Origin: Comamonadaceae bacterium
Lineage (GTDB): Bacteria; Pseudomonadota; Gammaproteobacteria; Burkholderiales; Burkholderiaceae_C
Direction: 5' to 3'
Assembly (NCBI GenBank): GCA_947458415.1
Contig: CANGZG010000037.1
Coordinates: forward strand, 1 to 16,558
Length of the DNA stretch: 16,558 nucleotides
Within the stretch, counting starts at the first letter, position 1; the number at the start of each line of letters is the position of its first letter. The notes beneath the pieces are model-generated. The model made no database searches and had not been told where the DNA came from. It worked only from the letters and a program-made list of their open reading frames with translations. Position numbers and translations under genes: made by a program. Below, in pieces: positions 1 through 9,776 of this stretch.

Positions 1-310
1 GGCTTTCTGACAAGGCGCCGCCATACACCGTGAAATCTTGGCTGTACACAAATACCAACCGTCCATTGATCATGCCGTAACCAGTGACCACCCCATCGCC
101 AGGAATTTTGGTGTCTTGCATGCCAAAGTCTGTGCAGCGGTGCTCGACAAACATGTCCCATTCTTCAAACGTGCCTTCATCAAGCAACACCTCCAAGCGT
201 TCGCGGGCGGTCAATTTGCCTTTACCGTGTTGAGCGGCAATGCGTTTTTCGCCGCCTCCCAGTCTGGCAGCCGCGCGTTTTTCTTCCAACTGTTGAATGA
301 TTTCCTGCAT
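1..310 (-). CDS. pccB: Acyl-CoA carboxylase beta subunit, probably propionyl-CoA carboxylase PccB (5' part only)
   Basis: This is the N-terminal 103 codons of a carboxyltransferase subunit; the rest lies beyond the left edge. The protein begins MQEIIQQLEEKRAAARLGGG and continues with KGKLTARERLEVLLDEGTFE, FVEHRC and KIPGDGVVTGYG, which is the classic opening of biotin-dependent acyl-CoA carboxylase beta chains. The beta subunit transfers carboxyl from biotin to the acyl-CoA, here most likely turning propionyl-CoA into methylmalonyl-CoA in the cytoplasm. The ATG start at 310 has a strong AAGAGGA ribosome site at 317-323 with a 6-nt spacer. The gene follows meaB by 22 bp, so it is probably in the same operon as meaB and the mutase, and that context favours propionyl-CoA over other acyl-CoAs. 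The alpha (biotin carboxylase) subunit is not in view. Family assignment is firm; substrate is inferred from neighbours. Confidence 0.9.
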   Translation of the reverse strand, partial: MQEIIQQLEEKRAAARLGGGEKRIAAQHGKGKLTARERLEVLLDEGTFEEWDMFVEHRCTDFGMQDTKIPGDGVVTGYGMINGRLVFVYSQDFTVYGGALSES

Positions 311-332
311 GTTCGATCCTCTTACTGTTATC

Positions 333-1340
333 TCAATCCGCACTGCGCGATGCTAGCGCGAGTAACTGACGCGCCGCAGTGGAAGCCGCCACATTTCCGG
401 CCAACACTTGTTGTTGCAAGTGAGTCATGGCAGCAGCCACTTGGGGGTGTTGTTGAAAGGCTTCTTTCAAACCGGATTGAATGCGTTCATTCATCCAGTT
501 CAAGGCTTGGGTTTGTCGGCGCTGCGCCCATCGGCCACCATCGGCTTGTGACTGTTTAAAGCGAAGCACCTTGGCCCAAAATTCTTCAATGCCCACGCCT
601 TGCAGCGCGCTCAATCGCATGACTTCAGCTTGCCAATCTGGCGCGTCTTCTGCATGACGATGGCTCAACAAATGCAAAGCGCTTTGGATGAAAGACTGGG
701 CACGTGTGGCAGCGTCCGCATCGATGTCTGATTTGTTGATCAAAATCAGGTCTGCCAATTCCATGACGCCTTTTTTGATGGCTTGCAAATCATCGCCTGC
801 ATTGGGCAATTGCATCAGCACAAACATGTCTGTCATGCCAGCCACTGCGGTTTCACTTTGGCCAACGCCCACTGTTTCCACCATCACAATGTCATAGCCA
901 GCGGCTTCACAAACCAACATGCATTCACGGGTTTTTTCTGCCACCCCACCCAAGGTGCCGCTGCTGGGGCTGGGACGGATGAATGCCGATGGGTGTACAG
1001 ACAGCAGTTCCATGCGCGTTTTGTCGCCCAAGATCGATCCACCTGACACAGACGACGAGGGATCGATGGCCAGCACCGCCACTTTGTGCCCTTGTTTGAT
1101 CAACCACAAACCCAAGGCCTCGATCAAGGTGCTTTTCCCCACACCGGGCACACCGCTTAGGCCGATGCGCAGGCTGTGGCCCGTGTACGGCAACAACTGC
1201 GTCAGCATGTCATCCGCAGCCGAGCGGTGATCGGCCCTGCTCGACTCCAGCAAGGTGATGGCCTTGGCCATGGCACGACGTTGCAATTGAATGTCAGCGC
1301 CACGGATATCCGTCACCAAGTCTTGGGGAGACAAGCTCAT
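333..1340 (-). CDS. meaB: Methylmalonyl-CoA mutase-associated GTPase MeaB (ArgK family)
   Basis: This 335-aa G3E-type P-loop GTPase protects and reloads B12-dependent methylmalonyl-CoA mutase. Visible motifs, numbered from the chosen ATG, are Walker A GVPGVGKST at about 63-71, the LAIDPSSSVSGGSILGDKTRM block at about 90-110, ETVGVGQSE at about 155-163, and the guanine-specificity motif NKSD at about 202-205. Length matches the family (about 330 aa). The frame is open 11 codons further, to a TTG at 1373, but only the ATG at 1340 has a plausible ribosome site (AAGG at 1348-1351, 7-nt spacer) and the usual MeaB opening, so it is preferred. The gene lies 78 bp after the mutase stop and 22 bp before pccB, a standard mutase operon arrangement. 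E. coli ArgK was once called an arginine/ornithine transport kinase, but the chaperone role is the established one for this family. Confidence 0.95.
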   Translation of the reverse strand: MSLSPQDLVTDIRGADIQLQRRAMAKAITLLESSRADHRSAADDMLTQLLPYTGHSLRIGLSGVPGVGKSTLIEALGLWLIKQGHKVAVLAIDPSSSVSGGSILGDKTRMELLSVHPSAFIRPSPSSGTLGGVAEKTRECMLVCEAAGYDIVMVETVGVGQSETAVAGMTDMFVLMQLPNAGDDLQAIKKGVMELADLILINKSDIDADAATRAQSFIQSALHLLSHRHAEDAPDWQAEVMRLSALQGVGIEEFWAKVLRFKQSQADGGRWAQRRQTQALNWMNERIQSGLKEAFQQHPQVAAAMTHLQQQVLAGNVAASTAARQLLALASRSAD

Positions 1341-1418
1341 GCCTTGGCCTTGTTGAAATGAAGGGACCACCAAATCATTGGGTCAGGTACTTCTCAGTCA
1401 CGCGATGGACAGCGGTGC

Positions 1419-3599
<2,181 letters not shown>

Positions 3600-3613
3600 G
3601 GCTTGACAACGAC

Positions 3614-5902
3614 CTATGAAAGTTTGACGCAATCTGCAAAATAATGGGTGACGCCGAGGTCGTCTTTTTCTTCGACCAAGCCGTGAATGTCTGTCTCAAA
3701 GCCTGGACATTTCAAATTGAATTCGCGAGCAAACTTGAGGTAATCGACAATTTTTTGGTTGAACACTTCGCCTGGAATCAACAGCGGGATACCGGGCGGA
3801 TAAGGCGTCACCAAACTGGTGGTGATGCGGCCAATCAACTGATCGATTGGCACGCGCTCGGTGTTGCGGTGCGCGATTTGGGCATAGGCATCGCTGGGTT
3901 TCATCGCAGGTTTCAAGTCACTCAGGTACATGTCAGTGGTCAAGCGAGCGATGTCATGTTTGGCATACAGCGTGTGGATGTGGTGACACAGATCACGCAA
4001 ACCCATGCGCTCATACTTAGGCATTTTTTGACAAAACTCGGGCAGGATGCGCCACATCGGCTGATTGCGGTCGTAGTCATCTTTGAACTGCTGAAGAGCA
4101 GTCAACAAAGAATTCCATCGACCCTTGGTGATGCCAATCGTGAACATGATGAAAAAACTGTAGAGGCCTGTTTTTTCAACGATCACGCCATGCTCGGCTA
4201 AAAATTTCGTGACGATACTGGCTGGAATGCCTGCGTCGTCAAACTTACCGTCAAGCCGAAGACCAGGCGTGACGATGGTGGCTTTGATCGGGTCCAACAT
4301 GTTGAAGCCGTCAGCCAAATCACCAAAGCCGTGCCAATTGGGCGCGTCTGTTTTTTTGGTGCGTCCTTTTTTCTCTGCCTTGATCACCCAGTCGTCAGCA
4401 CGTCCCACGCCGTCATCTACCAAGATATCCGGACCCCATACTTTGAACCACCAGTCTTTGCCATACTCGGCATCCACTTTGCGCATGGCGCGGCGAAAAT
4501 CCAAGGCCTCGGCGATGCTCTCTTCCACCAATGCAGTTCCACCGGGAGGCTCCATCATGGCGGCAGCCACATCGCAACTCGCGATGATGCTGTATTGAGG
4601 GCTGGTGCTGGTGTGCATCAAATAGGCTTCGTTGAACAAATGCCGGTCCAGTTGATGGTCTTGCGAATCTTGCACCAACACGTGACTGGCTTGACTGATG
4701 CCTGCCAACAATTTGTGGACGGATTGCGTGGAATACACCATGGCTTTTTTGGGCCGCGCACGTTTTTTTCCCATCGCATGGTAGGTGCCATAAAACGGGT
4801 GGAAAGCTGCATGCGGCAACCACGCTTCGTCGAAATGCAAATTGGGCACGTAGCCATCCAACATCTGTTTGATGGTTTCGGTGTTGTACAAGACACCGTC
4901 GTAAGTGGATTGCGTCAAGGTCATGACCTTGGGCTTGATGGCTTTGACGTCTTGCCCTTTCAACAGGGGATTGGCTTTGATTTTGGCCTTGATGGCTTCA
5001 GGTTCAAATTCGCTTTGGGGAATGGGACCAATGATGCCGAAATGGTTTCGTGTAGGCTTTAAAAACACAGGAATTGCGCCGGTCATGATGATGGCGTGCA
5101 ACACCGACTTGTGGCAGTTTCTGTCGACCACCACCACATCGCCCGGCGCGACAGTGTGGTGCCACACAATTTTGTTGGAGGTACTGGTGCCGTTGGTCAC
5201 GAAAAAACAATGATCGGCATTGAAGATGCGCGCGGCATTGCGCTCACTTTCACCAATCGCACCATCATGGTCCAGTAACTGCCCCAATTCCTCTACCGCG
5301 TTGCACACGTCAGCACGCAACATGTTTTCGCCAAAAAACTGATGGAACATTTGCCCCACTGGGCTTTTCAAAAATGCCACACCGCCTGAATGTCCCGGGC
5401 AATGCCAAGAGTAAGAGCCATCTTCGGCATAGTCGAGCAAGGCTTTGAAAAAAGGTGGTTGTACGCCTTCGAGGTAACTTTTCGCCTCACGAATGATGTG
5501 TCTTGCGACAAACTCTGGCGTGTCTTCAAACATGTGAATGAAGCCATGCAATTCGCGCAATATGTCGTTCGGTAAATGCCTTGAGGTTTTGGTTTCGCCG
5601 TACACATAAATGGGGACATCAGCGTTTTTGCGCCGTACTTCGTCGATGAAATTGCGCAAATTCAAGACAGCAGGGTCCAGGTCTGGGCCAGGCGTGAATT
5701 CTTCATCGTCAATCGACAAAATGAAAGCGCTGGCGCGGGACTGCTGCTGGGCGAATTGGCTCAAGTCGCCGTAAATGGTCACGCCCATGACTTCGTAGCC
5801 CTCGCCTTCAATCGCTTGGGCCAATGCACGAATGCCTAAACCGGATGTGTTTTCGGAACGAAAATCTTCATCAATGATGACGATGGGAAAACGAAATTTC
5901 AT
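3614..5902 (-). CDS. PLP-dependent Orn/Lys/Arg decarboxylase, fold type I (arginine- or lysine-decarboxylase-like)
   Basis: This 762-aa enzyme removes the carboxyl of a basic amino acid to give agmatine, cadaverine or putrescine. An N-terminal receiver-like wing domain (about 1-130, starting MKFRFPIVIIDEDFRSENTS) is followed by the PLP domain and a C-terminal domain ending near PYPPGIPLLIPGE (about 700-712). The cofactor lysine is in STQSVHKLLAG (Lys at about 397), the cofactor-stacking Asp is in HFDEAW (about 357-362), and WHCPGHSGG (about 166-174) is the usual family motif. Length is closest to biodegradative arginine decarboxylase AdiA (about 755 aa), and FDEAW resembles AdiA more than LdcI, but substrate cannot be fixed by eye. 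The start is the ATG at 5902 with GGAG at 5909-5912 and a 6-nt spacer. It is the first gene of the minus-strand cluster that continues into the methylmalonyl-CoA mutase. No regulator or antiporter gene is adjacent, unlike the usual acid-resistance arrangement. Confidence 0.92.
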   Translation of the reverse strand: MKFRFPIVIIDEDFRSENTSGLGIRALAQAIEGEGYEVMGVTIYGDLSQFAQQQSRASAFILSIDDEEFTPGPDLDPAVLNLRNFIDEVRRKNADVPIYVYGETKTSRHLPNDILRELHGFIHMFEDTPEFVARHIIREAKSYLEGVQPPFFKALLDYAEDGSYSWHCPGHSGGVAFLKSPVGQMFHQFFGENMLRADVCNAVEELGQLLDHDGAIGESERNAARIFNADHCFFVTNGTSTSNKIVWHHTVAPGDVVVVDRNCHKSVLHAIIMTGAIPVFLKPTRNHFGIIGPIPQSEFEPEAIKAKIKANPLLKGQDVKAIKPKVMTLTQSTYDGVLYNTETIKQMLDGYVPNLHFDEAWLPHAAFHPFYGTYHAMGKKRARPKKAMVYSTQSVHKLLAGISQASHVLVQDSQDHQLDRHLFNEAYLMHTSTSPQYSIIASCDVAAAMMEPPGGTALVEESIAEALDFRRAMRKVDAEYGKDWWFKVWGPDILVDDGVGRADDWVIKAEKKGRTKKTDAPNWHGFGDLADGFNMLDPIKATIVTPGLRLDGKFDDAGIPASIVTKFLAEHGVIVEKTGLYSFFIMFTIGITKGRWNSLLTALQQFKDDYDRNQPMWRILPEFCQKMPKYERMGLRDLCHHIHTLYAKHDIARLTTDMYLSDLKPAMKPSDAYAQIAHRNTERVPIDQLIGRITTSLVTPYPPGIPLLIPGEVFNQKIVDYLKFAREFNLKCPGFETDIHGLVEEKDDLGVTHYFADCVKLS

Positions 5903-5908
5903 CAATTG

Positions 5909-5912
5909 CTCC
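5909..5912 (-). promoter_or_regulatory. Ribosome binding site fixing the decarboxylase start
   Basis: GGAG on the minus strand sits 6 nt upstream of the ATG at 5902. A TTG directly before this ATG is in frame but would leave only 3 nt, so the ATG is the start. Confidence 0.7.
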
Positions 5913-5947
5913 GTGCCGGTTTCCCGTACTAGACTGCGAAACCTTAA

Positions 5948-5975
5948 AGTGTACCCTCGCGGGCCACTGATACAA
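5948..5975 (-). promoter_or_regulatory. Candidate sigma70-type promoter for the decarboxylase gene
   Basis: Read on the minus strand, TTGTAT (5970-5975) is followed after 16 nt by TACACT (5948-5953), a weak -35 and a fair -10 match. This lies 46 bp upstream of the decarboxylase ATG, inside the only gap between that gene and the divergent tRNA. It is a pattern match by eye. The -35 element overlaps the proposed -10 of the tRNA promoter on the other strand. Confidence 0.3.
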
Positions 5976-5976
5976 T
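5971..5976 (+). promoter_or_regulatory. Candidate -10 element of the tRNA-Ser promoter
   Basis: TACAAT (5 of 6 matches to TATAAT) lies 10 nt before the first base of the mature tRNA and is followed by a GC-rich CGGGG stretch reminiscent of stable-RNA discriminators. No convincing -35 box is seen at the expected distance. Confidence 0.45.
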
Positions 5977-5986
5977 CGGGGTCTCA

Positions 5987-6078
<92 letters not shown>

Positions 6079-6103
6079 TGATTCAAACACCCAATGATCT
6101 GTT

Positions 6104-7582
6104 TCACGCAGGCCGTAGCACCAAAGAGCCTGCCGACAGCCTCGATTCCAGCCTTTCATGGGCCAGCGATGCATCTCGCAAAGCAAACAACTCGACCTCT
6201 GGCGAATGGATGAGGCCTGAGCGCAATGCTTGCCAAATGCGTTCAGCGCGCTCATTCAATGCCGCTTGTGTCGCCACATAGTCAAACGCCACAGGTCTGG
6301 AAAACGTCAAGGATTTTTGCACCAGCCAATCCGGCGAAATGTCTTGCAAAGGTCCACTGGCTTGACCCAAGCTGATCCAATGACCACAACGCGCCAAAGC
6401 CGCAAAATTTTCTTCTCGCGCGGCATTGCCCAAACCATCAATCACCACATCCGCACCTTGGCAAATGCTTTGGATGGCTTGGCTGAATTGGTAATGGCGT
6501 CCCACAATCACATGGTGACATCCGTGGTCTCTGGCAATTCGCGCTTTCTCAGGCGTTGACACTGTACCAACCACCAAAGCTCCCATGCTGGCTGCCCATG
6601 CACTGACCAATTGGCCAACGCCGCCTGCCGCCGCATGAATCAAGACACGGGTTCCAGCCTTGACATGTCCCAAATCACGCAACAAATAATCTGCCGTCAC
6701 ACCTTTGAGAAGCAATGCTGCTGCGGCCTCATCTCGCACATCCGGTGGAATACGGGTGGTACAAGCCACTGGCACATTTCGAATGCCGGCATACGACCCA
6801 GGCATGGGGCACATGTAAACCACTCTGTCACCCGGCAACAAACTGGTCACATCGGGGCCGACATCAATCACTTCGCCGGCAGCTTCCATGCCAGGTGTGC
6901 CGGGCAATGGCAAAAAATCGGGCATCCATCCTTTGCGCAAATAGACATCAAAGTAATTGACACCCACCGCTGTTTGCCGAATACGCACTTGACCGGCAGC
7001 TGGTGGTGGTACCGAGATAGATTCCAATTGCATCTCAGACGGTTTGCCGTAATCACGCAAACGGATCGCAGGTGCATCAATGGCCGCACCAGAGCTGGTG
7101 ACCGTTTGCCCCAAAGGCATCGGGGCTTTAGAAGGTGAGCCCAATGCCAAATAATTTTTCAAATTGGCAAACCCAGCTTCATACACGCCATGGGCCACCA
7201 TGTCACGCAAATCACGCTCCATGCCAACCGGCGCTTCAAAGGTTGACACCCAATGCCAAAACGTGCGGTTGCCATCGGTCACCGGTTTGAGCGAGACGGT
7301 GGCCACATACCGCATCAAAGGCACGGTCGCTTCCACAATGGTGTAGGTGCTGATGTGATCTTTGTCTGACAGACTCAACAACATTTCACGCACATGGTTG
7401 CCATCTGCCAGCGTGAAGTTGCGTACACACCCGACACGGTCCGAGGTTTTGTTGTCCTCGATGGCACTTTGAGCCACCACGGTATGCCATTGGTCATGGC
7501 TGTTGAAATCACGAAGCACTGCCCACACGCGCTCAATGGGCGCATCCACGATGCAAGAACGTACAACGCGCTGTAAGCCCAT
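6104..7582 (-). CDS. SRPBCC (START-like) domain fused to a zinc-free quinone oxidoreductase (MDR family)
   Basis: This 492-aa protein has two domains in one uninterrupted frame. Residues 1-148 are an SRPBCC/polyketide-cyclase-like hydrophobic-ligand pocket (IDEDxxSDRVGCVRNF-type core, LLSLSDKDHISTYTIVE, YVATVSLKPVTDG). A linker of about 20 residues (149-170) leads to a medium-chain reductase at about 171-492. That part shows VGVNYFDVYLRKG, the GTPGMEAAGEV core, PGDRVVYM, LLKGVTADYLL and the NADPH-binding HAAAGGVGQ at about 316-324, which is the quinone oxidoreductase/zeta-crystallin pattern without structural-zinc cysteines. It probably reduces a quinone or enone-like compound with NADPH in the cytoplasm, with the first domain perhaps presenting the ligand; the substrate is unknown. 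The ATG shares one base with the stop of the upstream SRPBCC gene (TGATG), which indicates translational coupling. The first domain is a paralog of that neighbour. I have not verified how common this fusion is. Confidence 0.88.
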   Translation of the reverse strand: MGLQRVVRSCIVDAPIERVWAVLRDFNSHDQWHTVVAQSAIEDNKTSDRVGCVRNFTLADGNHVREMLLSLSDKDHISTYTIVEATVPLMRYVATVSLKPVTDGNRTFWHWVSTFEAPVGMERDLRDMVAHGVYEAGFANLKNYLALGSPSKAPMPLGQTVTSSGAAIDAPAIRLRDYGKPSEMQLESISVPPPAAGQVRIRQTAVGVNYFDVYLRKGWMPDFLPLPGTPGMEAAGEVIDVGPDVTSLLPGDRVVYMCPMPGSYAGIRNVPVACTTRIPPDVRDEAAAALLLKGVTADYLLRDLGHVKAGTRVLIHAAAGGVGQLVSAWAASMGALVVGTVSTPEKARIARDHGCHHVIVGRHYQFSQAIQSICQGADVVIDGLGNAAREENFAALARCGHWISLGQASGPLQDISPDWLVQKSLTFSRPVAFDYVATQAALNERAERIWQALRSGLIHSPEVELFALRDASLAHERLESRLSAGSLVLRPA

Positions 7583-8025
7583 CAGCGTCGGGTGGCAAAG
7601 TACCGTTTGAGTGCGTCAAAACCCACTTGAAACACACCCTGCCCGATCATCTGTGAGAGCTCGGCTTCGCGACTGGCTGGACAATCAAATTCAGCGCTCC
7701 ATTCAGCAAAGCAACGACCCCCGTCGGTCACAGGGGTCAGTTTTAAAGTGGCCACGTAATTTTCGACACCCATCGGGCTTTCCAAAATGCTGTAACTGCA
7801 AGTGAAGTCGTAATCTGACAAAGCCAATAATCGCTCACGAATCAACCCGCCATCACGCAAATGAAAATAACGCACACAACCAATGCGATCGGAAGGCTGG
7901 TTGTTTTCGATTCGACTGTCGGCAATGCTTGGATGCCAAATTGGCAGGGCGTTGAAATCGCGGATGCGTGACCAAACATCGTCCGCCGTGGCATCAATCA
8001 CGCTGGATGTATAAACCTGAATCAC
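7582..8025 (-). CDS. Stand-alone SRPBCC family protein (START/polyketide cyclase-like)
   Basis: This 147-aa single-domain protein has the helix-grip SRPBCC layout: SSVIDATADDVWSRIRDFN at the start, SDRIGCVRYF and LLALSDYDFTCSYSI in the sheet, YVATLKLTPVTDG, and a long C-terminal helix (about 120-144). The family binds hydrophobic ligands or catalyses cyclase/dehydratase steps; no ligand can be named. It shares about four residues in ten, by eye, with the first 148 residues of the next gene, so the two arose by duplication. The start is a GTG at 8025 with an AAGGA ribosome site at 8034-8038 and an 8-nt spacer; no in-frame ATG fits. The start is 4 bp after the flotillin stop, and its own stop overlaps the next ATG, so all three genes should be translated from one message. 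No signal peptide or membrane segment is seen. Confidence 0.88.
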   Translation of the reverse strand: MIQVYTSSVIDATADDVWSRIRDFNALPIWHPSIADSRIENNQPSDRIGCVRYFHLRDGGLIRERLLALSDYDFTCSYSILESPMGVENYVATLKLTPVTDGGRCFAEWSAEFDCPASREAELSQMIGQGVFQVGFDALKRYFATRR

Positions 8026-8029
8026 AGGG

Positions 8030-9724
8030 TCAATCCTTGATGGCAGGCGTATCGCTCATGCCAGCGTTTGCACCTGACACCCCCGATACCAACCGCTGGA
8101 TATCGCCACCTTCTAAACCAATTTCTTTGAGCAATTGGTCAACGATAGGCGCTTGCGCTCTGAACCGCAGGGCCGAGTTGACGATGCCATCTGCAAAACC
8201 GGCCTGAGAAGCATGGTCGCCACCACCGTGACCACCGCTTCCACCTAAACCATCGACGTGCATGATTTTGATGCCTTCGATGCGCTCCATCGGACGAACC
8301 GATTCGCGAATGATGGCTTCGGCCTTCTCGACCAAACGCATGCGCAAGGCGGATGCACGCGCTTCGGTCGACAAGGTGTTGTGCGCATGGTTCATCAACG
8401 AGAGCGCTTCGGCTTCCACTTCGGCACGGATTTTCTGTGCCATGGCACGTATCTTTTCAGCGTCGGCCTCGGCTTCGGCTTGTGCGCGGATGGCCAAACC
8501 TCGGCTGGTGCTGGCGGTGTTCTCTGCTTCCGCTGTTTGCACAATGCGCATGGTTTCGCGCTCGATGTCTTGTTGCGTGGCGATCAATTCAATCTCTTTG
8601 CGCCTGTTGGCAATTTCCACTTCACGCGTAGTGAACACTTTCTCTTCAGCTTCTACCGCTTTGGCTCTGGCGTGATCGGCTTGCGCTTGCGCTTCGCTGT
8701 GGTGCTTGCTCTCCAAGGCAATGGCAATGGCGCGTTGTTGCTCGGCCAACTCAAGTGCTTTGCGGCGTTCAATCTCAACCGATTGCAACGCCTGCTCTTT
8801 GCGAATGCGCTCTTGTTCAATGGTTTGGTCAGAATGAATTCGCGCACTTTCTATCGACTGTCTGGCCAAGATTTGAGCATTCTCAGCTTCACGCTCGCGT
8901 TCAGCACGCTCTGTGGTCAATTCAGCACGCTGACGTGCACGTGCCACTTCCACATCTTGCATTTGTTCAATGCGTGCAAATTCGCTTTCCTTGTCGATTT
9001 GCAATGACAACTTTTCAGCCTCTAAGTTTTTATTGCGAATGGCAATCAACGTGTCTTGCTCGACATCGTTTCGCTGCTTTTTGCGTCGCTCAATTTGTTC
9101 TGTCAACCGTGTCAAACCTTCAGCGTCAAACGCATTGCTGGGGTTGAAATACTCCATGCTGGTTTGGTCCAACTGGGTCAACGATGCAGCTTCCAATTCA
9201 AGGCCATTTTTGGTCAGGTCTTCAGCCACTGCTTCGCGAACGCGTCTGACATACGCGCCACGCTTTTCGTGCAACTCTTCCATGGTCATGTCTGCGGCAG
9301 CTGTACGCAATGCGTCAATGAATTTACCCTCAATCAATTCTTTCAAACGCTCTGGTTCAAGGGTACGCAAGCCCAACGTTTGTGCGGCTGCTGCCACGGA
9401 CCTGGCATCGGCAGCCACGCGCACATAAAACTCGGCAATGACATCGACACGCATGCGGTCCTTGGTGATCAACGACTTATCGCGTCCCCGAACCACTTCC
9501 AGTCGCAAGGTGTTCATGTTCACGGGTATGACGTCATGCAAGATCGGCAACACAAACGCCCCGCCATCGACCACCACTTTTTCGCCACCCAAACCGGTAC
9601 GCACAAACGCACGTTCTTTGCTGCTACGCAAGTACAACCAGTGCAGCAACCAAACCACCACTGCAACCACGATCGCGACAACGATCAGTCCTAGCAGAAA
9701 TTCACCAAATTGAGAGCCAGTCAT
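8030..9724 (-). CDS. Flotillin / SPFH-domain membrane scaffold protein, YqiK-like
   Basis: This 564-aa protein starts with one N-terminal membrane segment (about 10-32, LLGLIVVAIVVAVVVWLLHW), then an SPFH/Band 7 domain (about 35-200, with VVVDGGAFVLPILHDVIPVNMN-type core and TKDRMRVDVIAEFYVRV). A very long Glu/Ala/Arg-rich coiled coil follows (about 205-475), typical of flotillins. The C-terminus has a Gly/His-rich stretch (GGSGGHGGGDH, about 494-504) and a short helical tail. Length and layout match E. coli YqiK (about 550 aa). Flotillins oligomerise at the inner membrane and organise membrane domains. The ATG at 9724 has a GGAGA ribosome site 7-8 nt upstream. The usual NfeD-like (YqiJ-type) partner gene is absent on both sides; instead the gene is followed within 4 bp by two SRPBCC-containing genes. 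It lies 52 bp after the TIM-barrel gene with no strong terminator between, so it may belong to the transporter operon. Confidence 0.93.
   Translation of the reverse strand: MTGSQFGEFLLGLIVVAIVVAVVVWLLHWLYLRSSKERAFVRTGLGGEKVVVDGGAFVLPILHDVIPVNMNTLRLEVVRGRDKSLITKDRMRVDVIAEFYVRVAADARSVAAAAQTLGLRTLEPERLKELIEGKFIDALRTAAADMTMEELHEKRGAYVRRVREAVAEDLTKNGLELEAASLTQLDQTSMEYFNPSNAFDAEGLTRLTEQIERRKKQRNDVEQDTLIAIRNKNLEAEKLSLQIDKESEFARIEQMQDVEVARARQRAELTTERAEREREAENAQILARQSIESARIHSDQTIEQERIRKEQALQSVEIERRKALELAEQQRAIAIALESKHHSEAQAQADHARAKAVEAEEKVFTTREVEIANRRKEIELIATQQDIERETMRIVQTAEAENTASTSRGLAIRAQAEAEADAEKIRAMAQKIRAEVEAEALSLMNHAHNTLSTEARASALRMRLVEKAEAIIRESVRPMERIEGIKIMHVDGLGGSGGHGGGDHASQAGFADGIVNSALRFRAQAPIVDQLLKEIGLEGGDIQRLVSGVSGANAGMSDTPAIKD
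8034..8038 (-). promoter_or_regulatory. Ribosome binding site deciding the GTG start of the SRPBCC gene
   Basis: AAGGA on the minus strand lies 8 nt before the GTG at 8025 and inside the last codons of the flotillin gene. It supports the non-ATG start and coupling to flotillin translation. Confidence 0.65.
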
Positions 9725-9776
9725 GGAATATTCTCCAGCTTAAAAACCAACACACTTCATTAACCAGGCCATCAGG

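Noticed and set aside
4331..5062. Plus-strand open frame of 243 codons opposite the decarboxylase gene
   Set aside because: The opposite strand encodes a full PLP decarboxylase with its catalytic motifs; the plus-strand translation shows no recognisable domain and no good ribosome site, so it is an antisense shadow.
8258..9007. Plus-strand open frame of 249 codons opposite the flotillin coiled coil
   Set aside because: It arises from the biased Glu/Ala/Arg codons of the flotillin helix; its translation is Phe/Cys/His-rich with no domain.
9725..9776. Intrinsic terminator between the TIM-barrel gene and flotillin
   Set aside because: Only a 3-bp stem (GCC-TGAT-GGC) is present, and the T-run further on (GGTTTTTAAGC) is not adjacent to it, so it is too weak to call.
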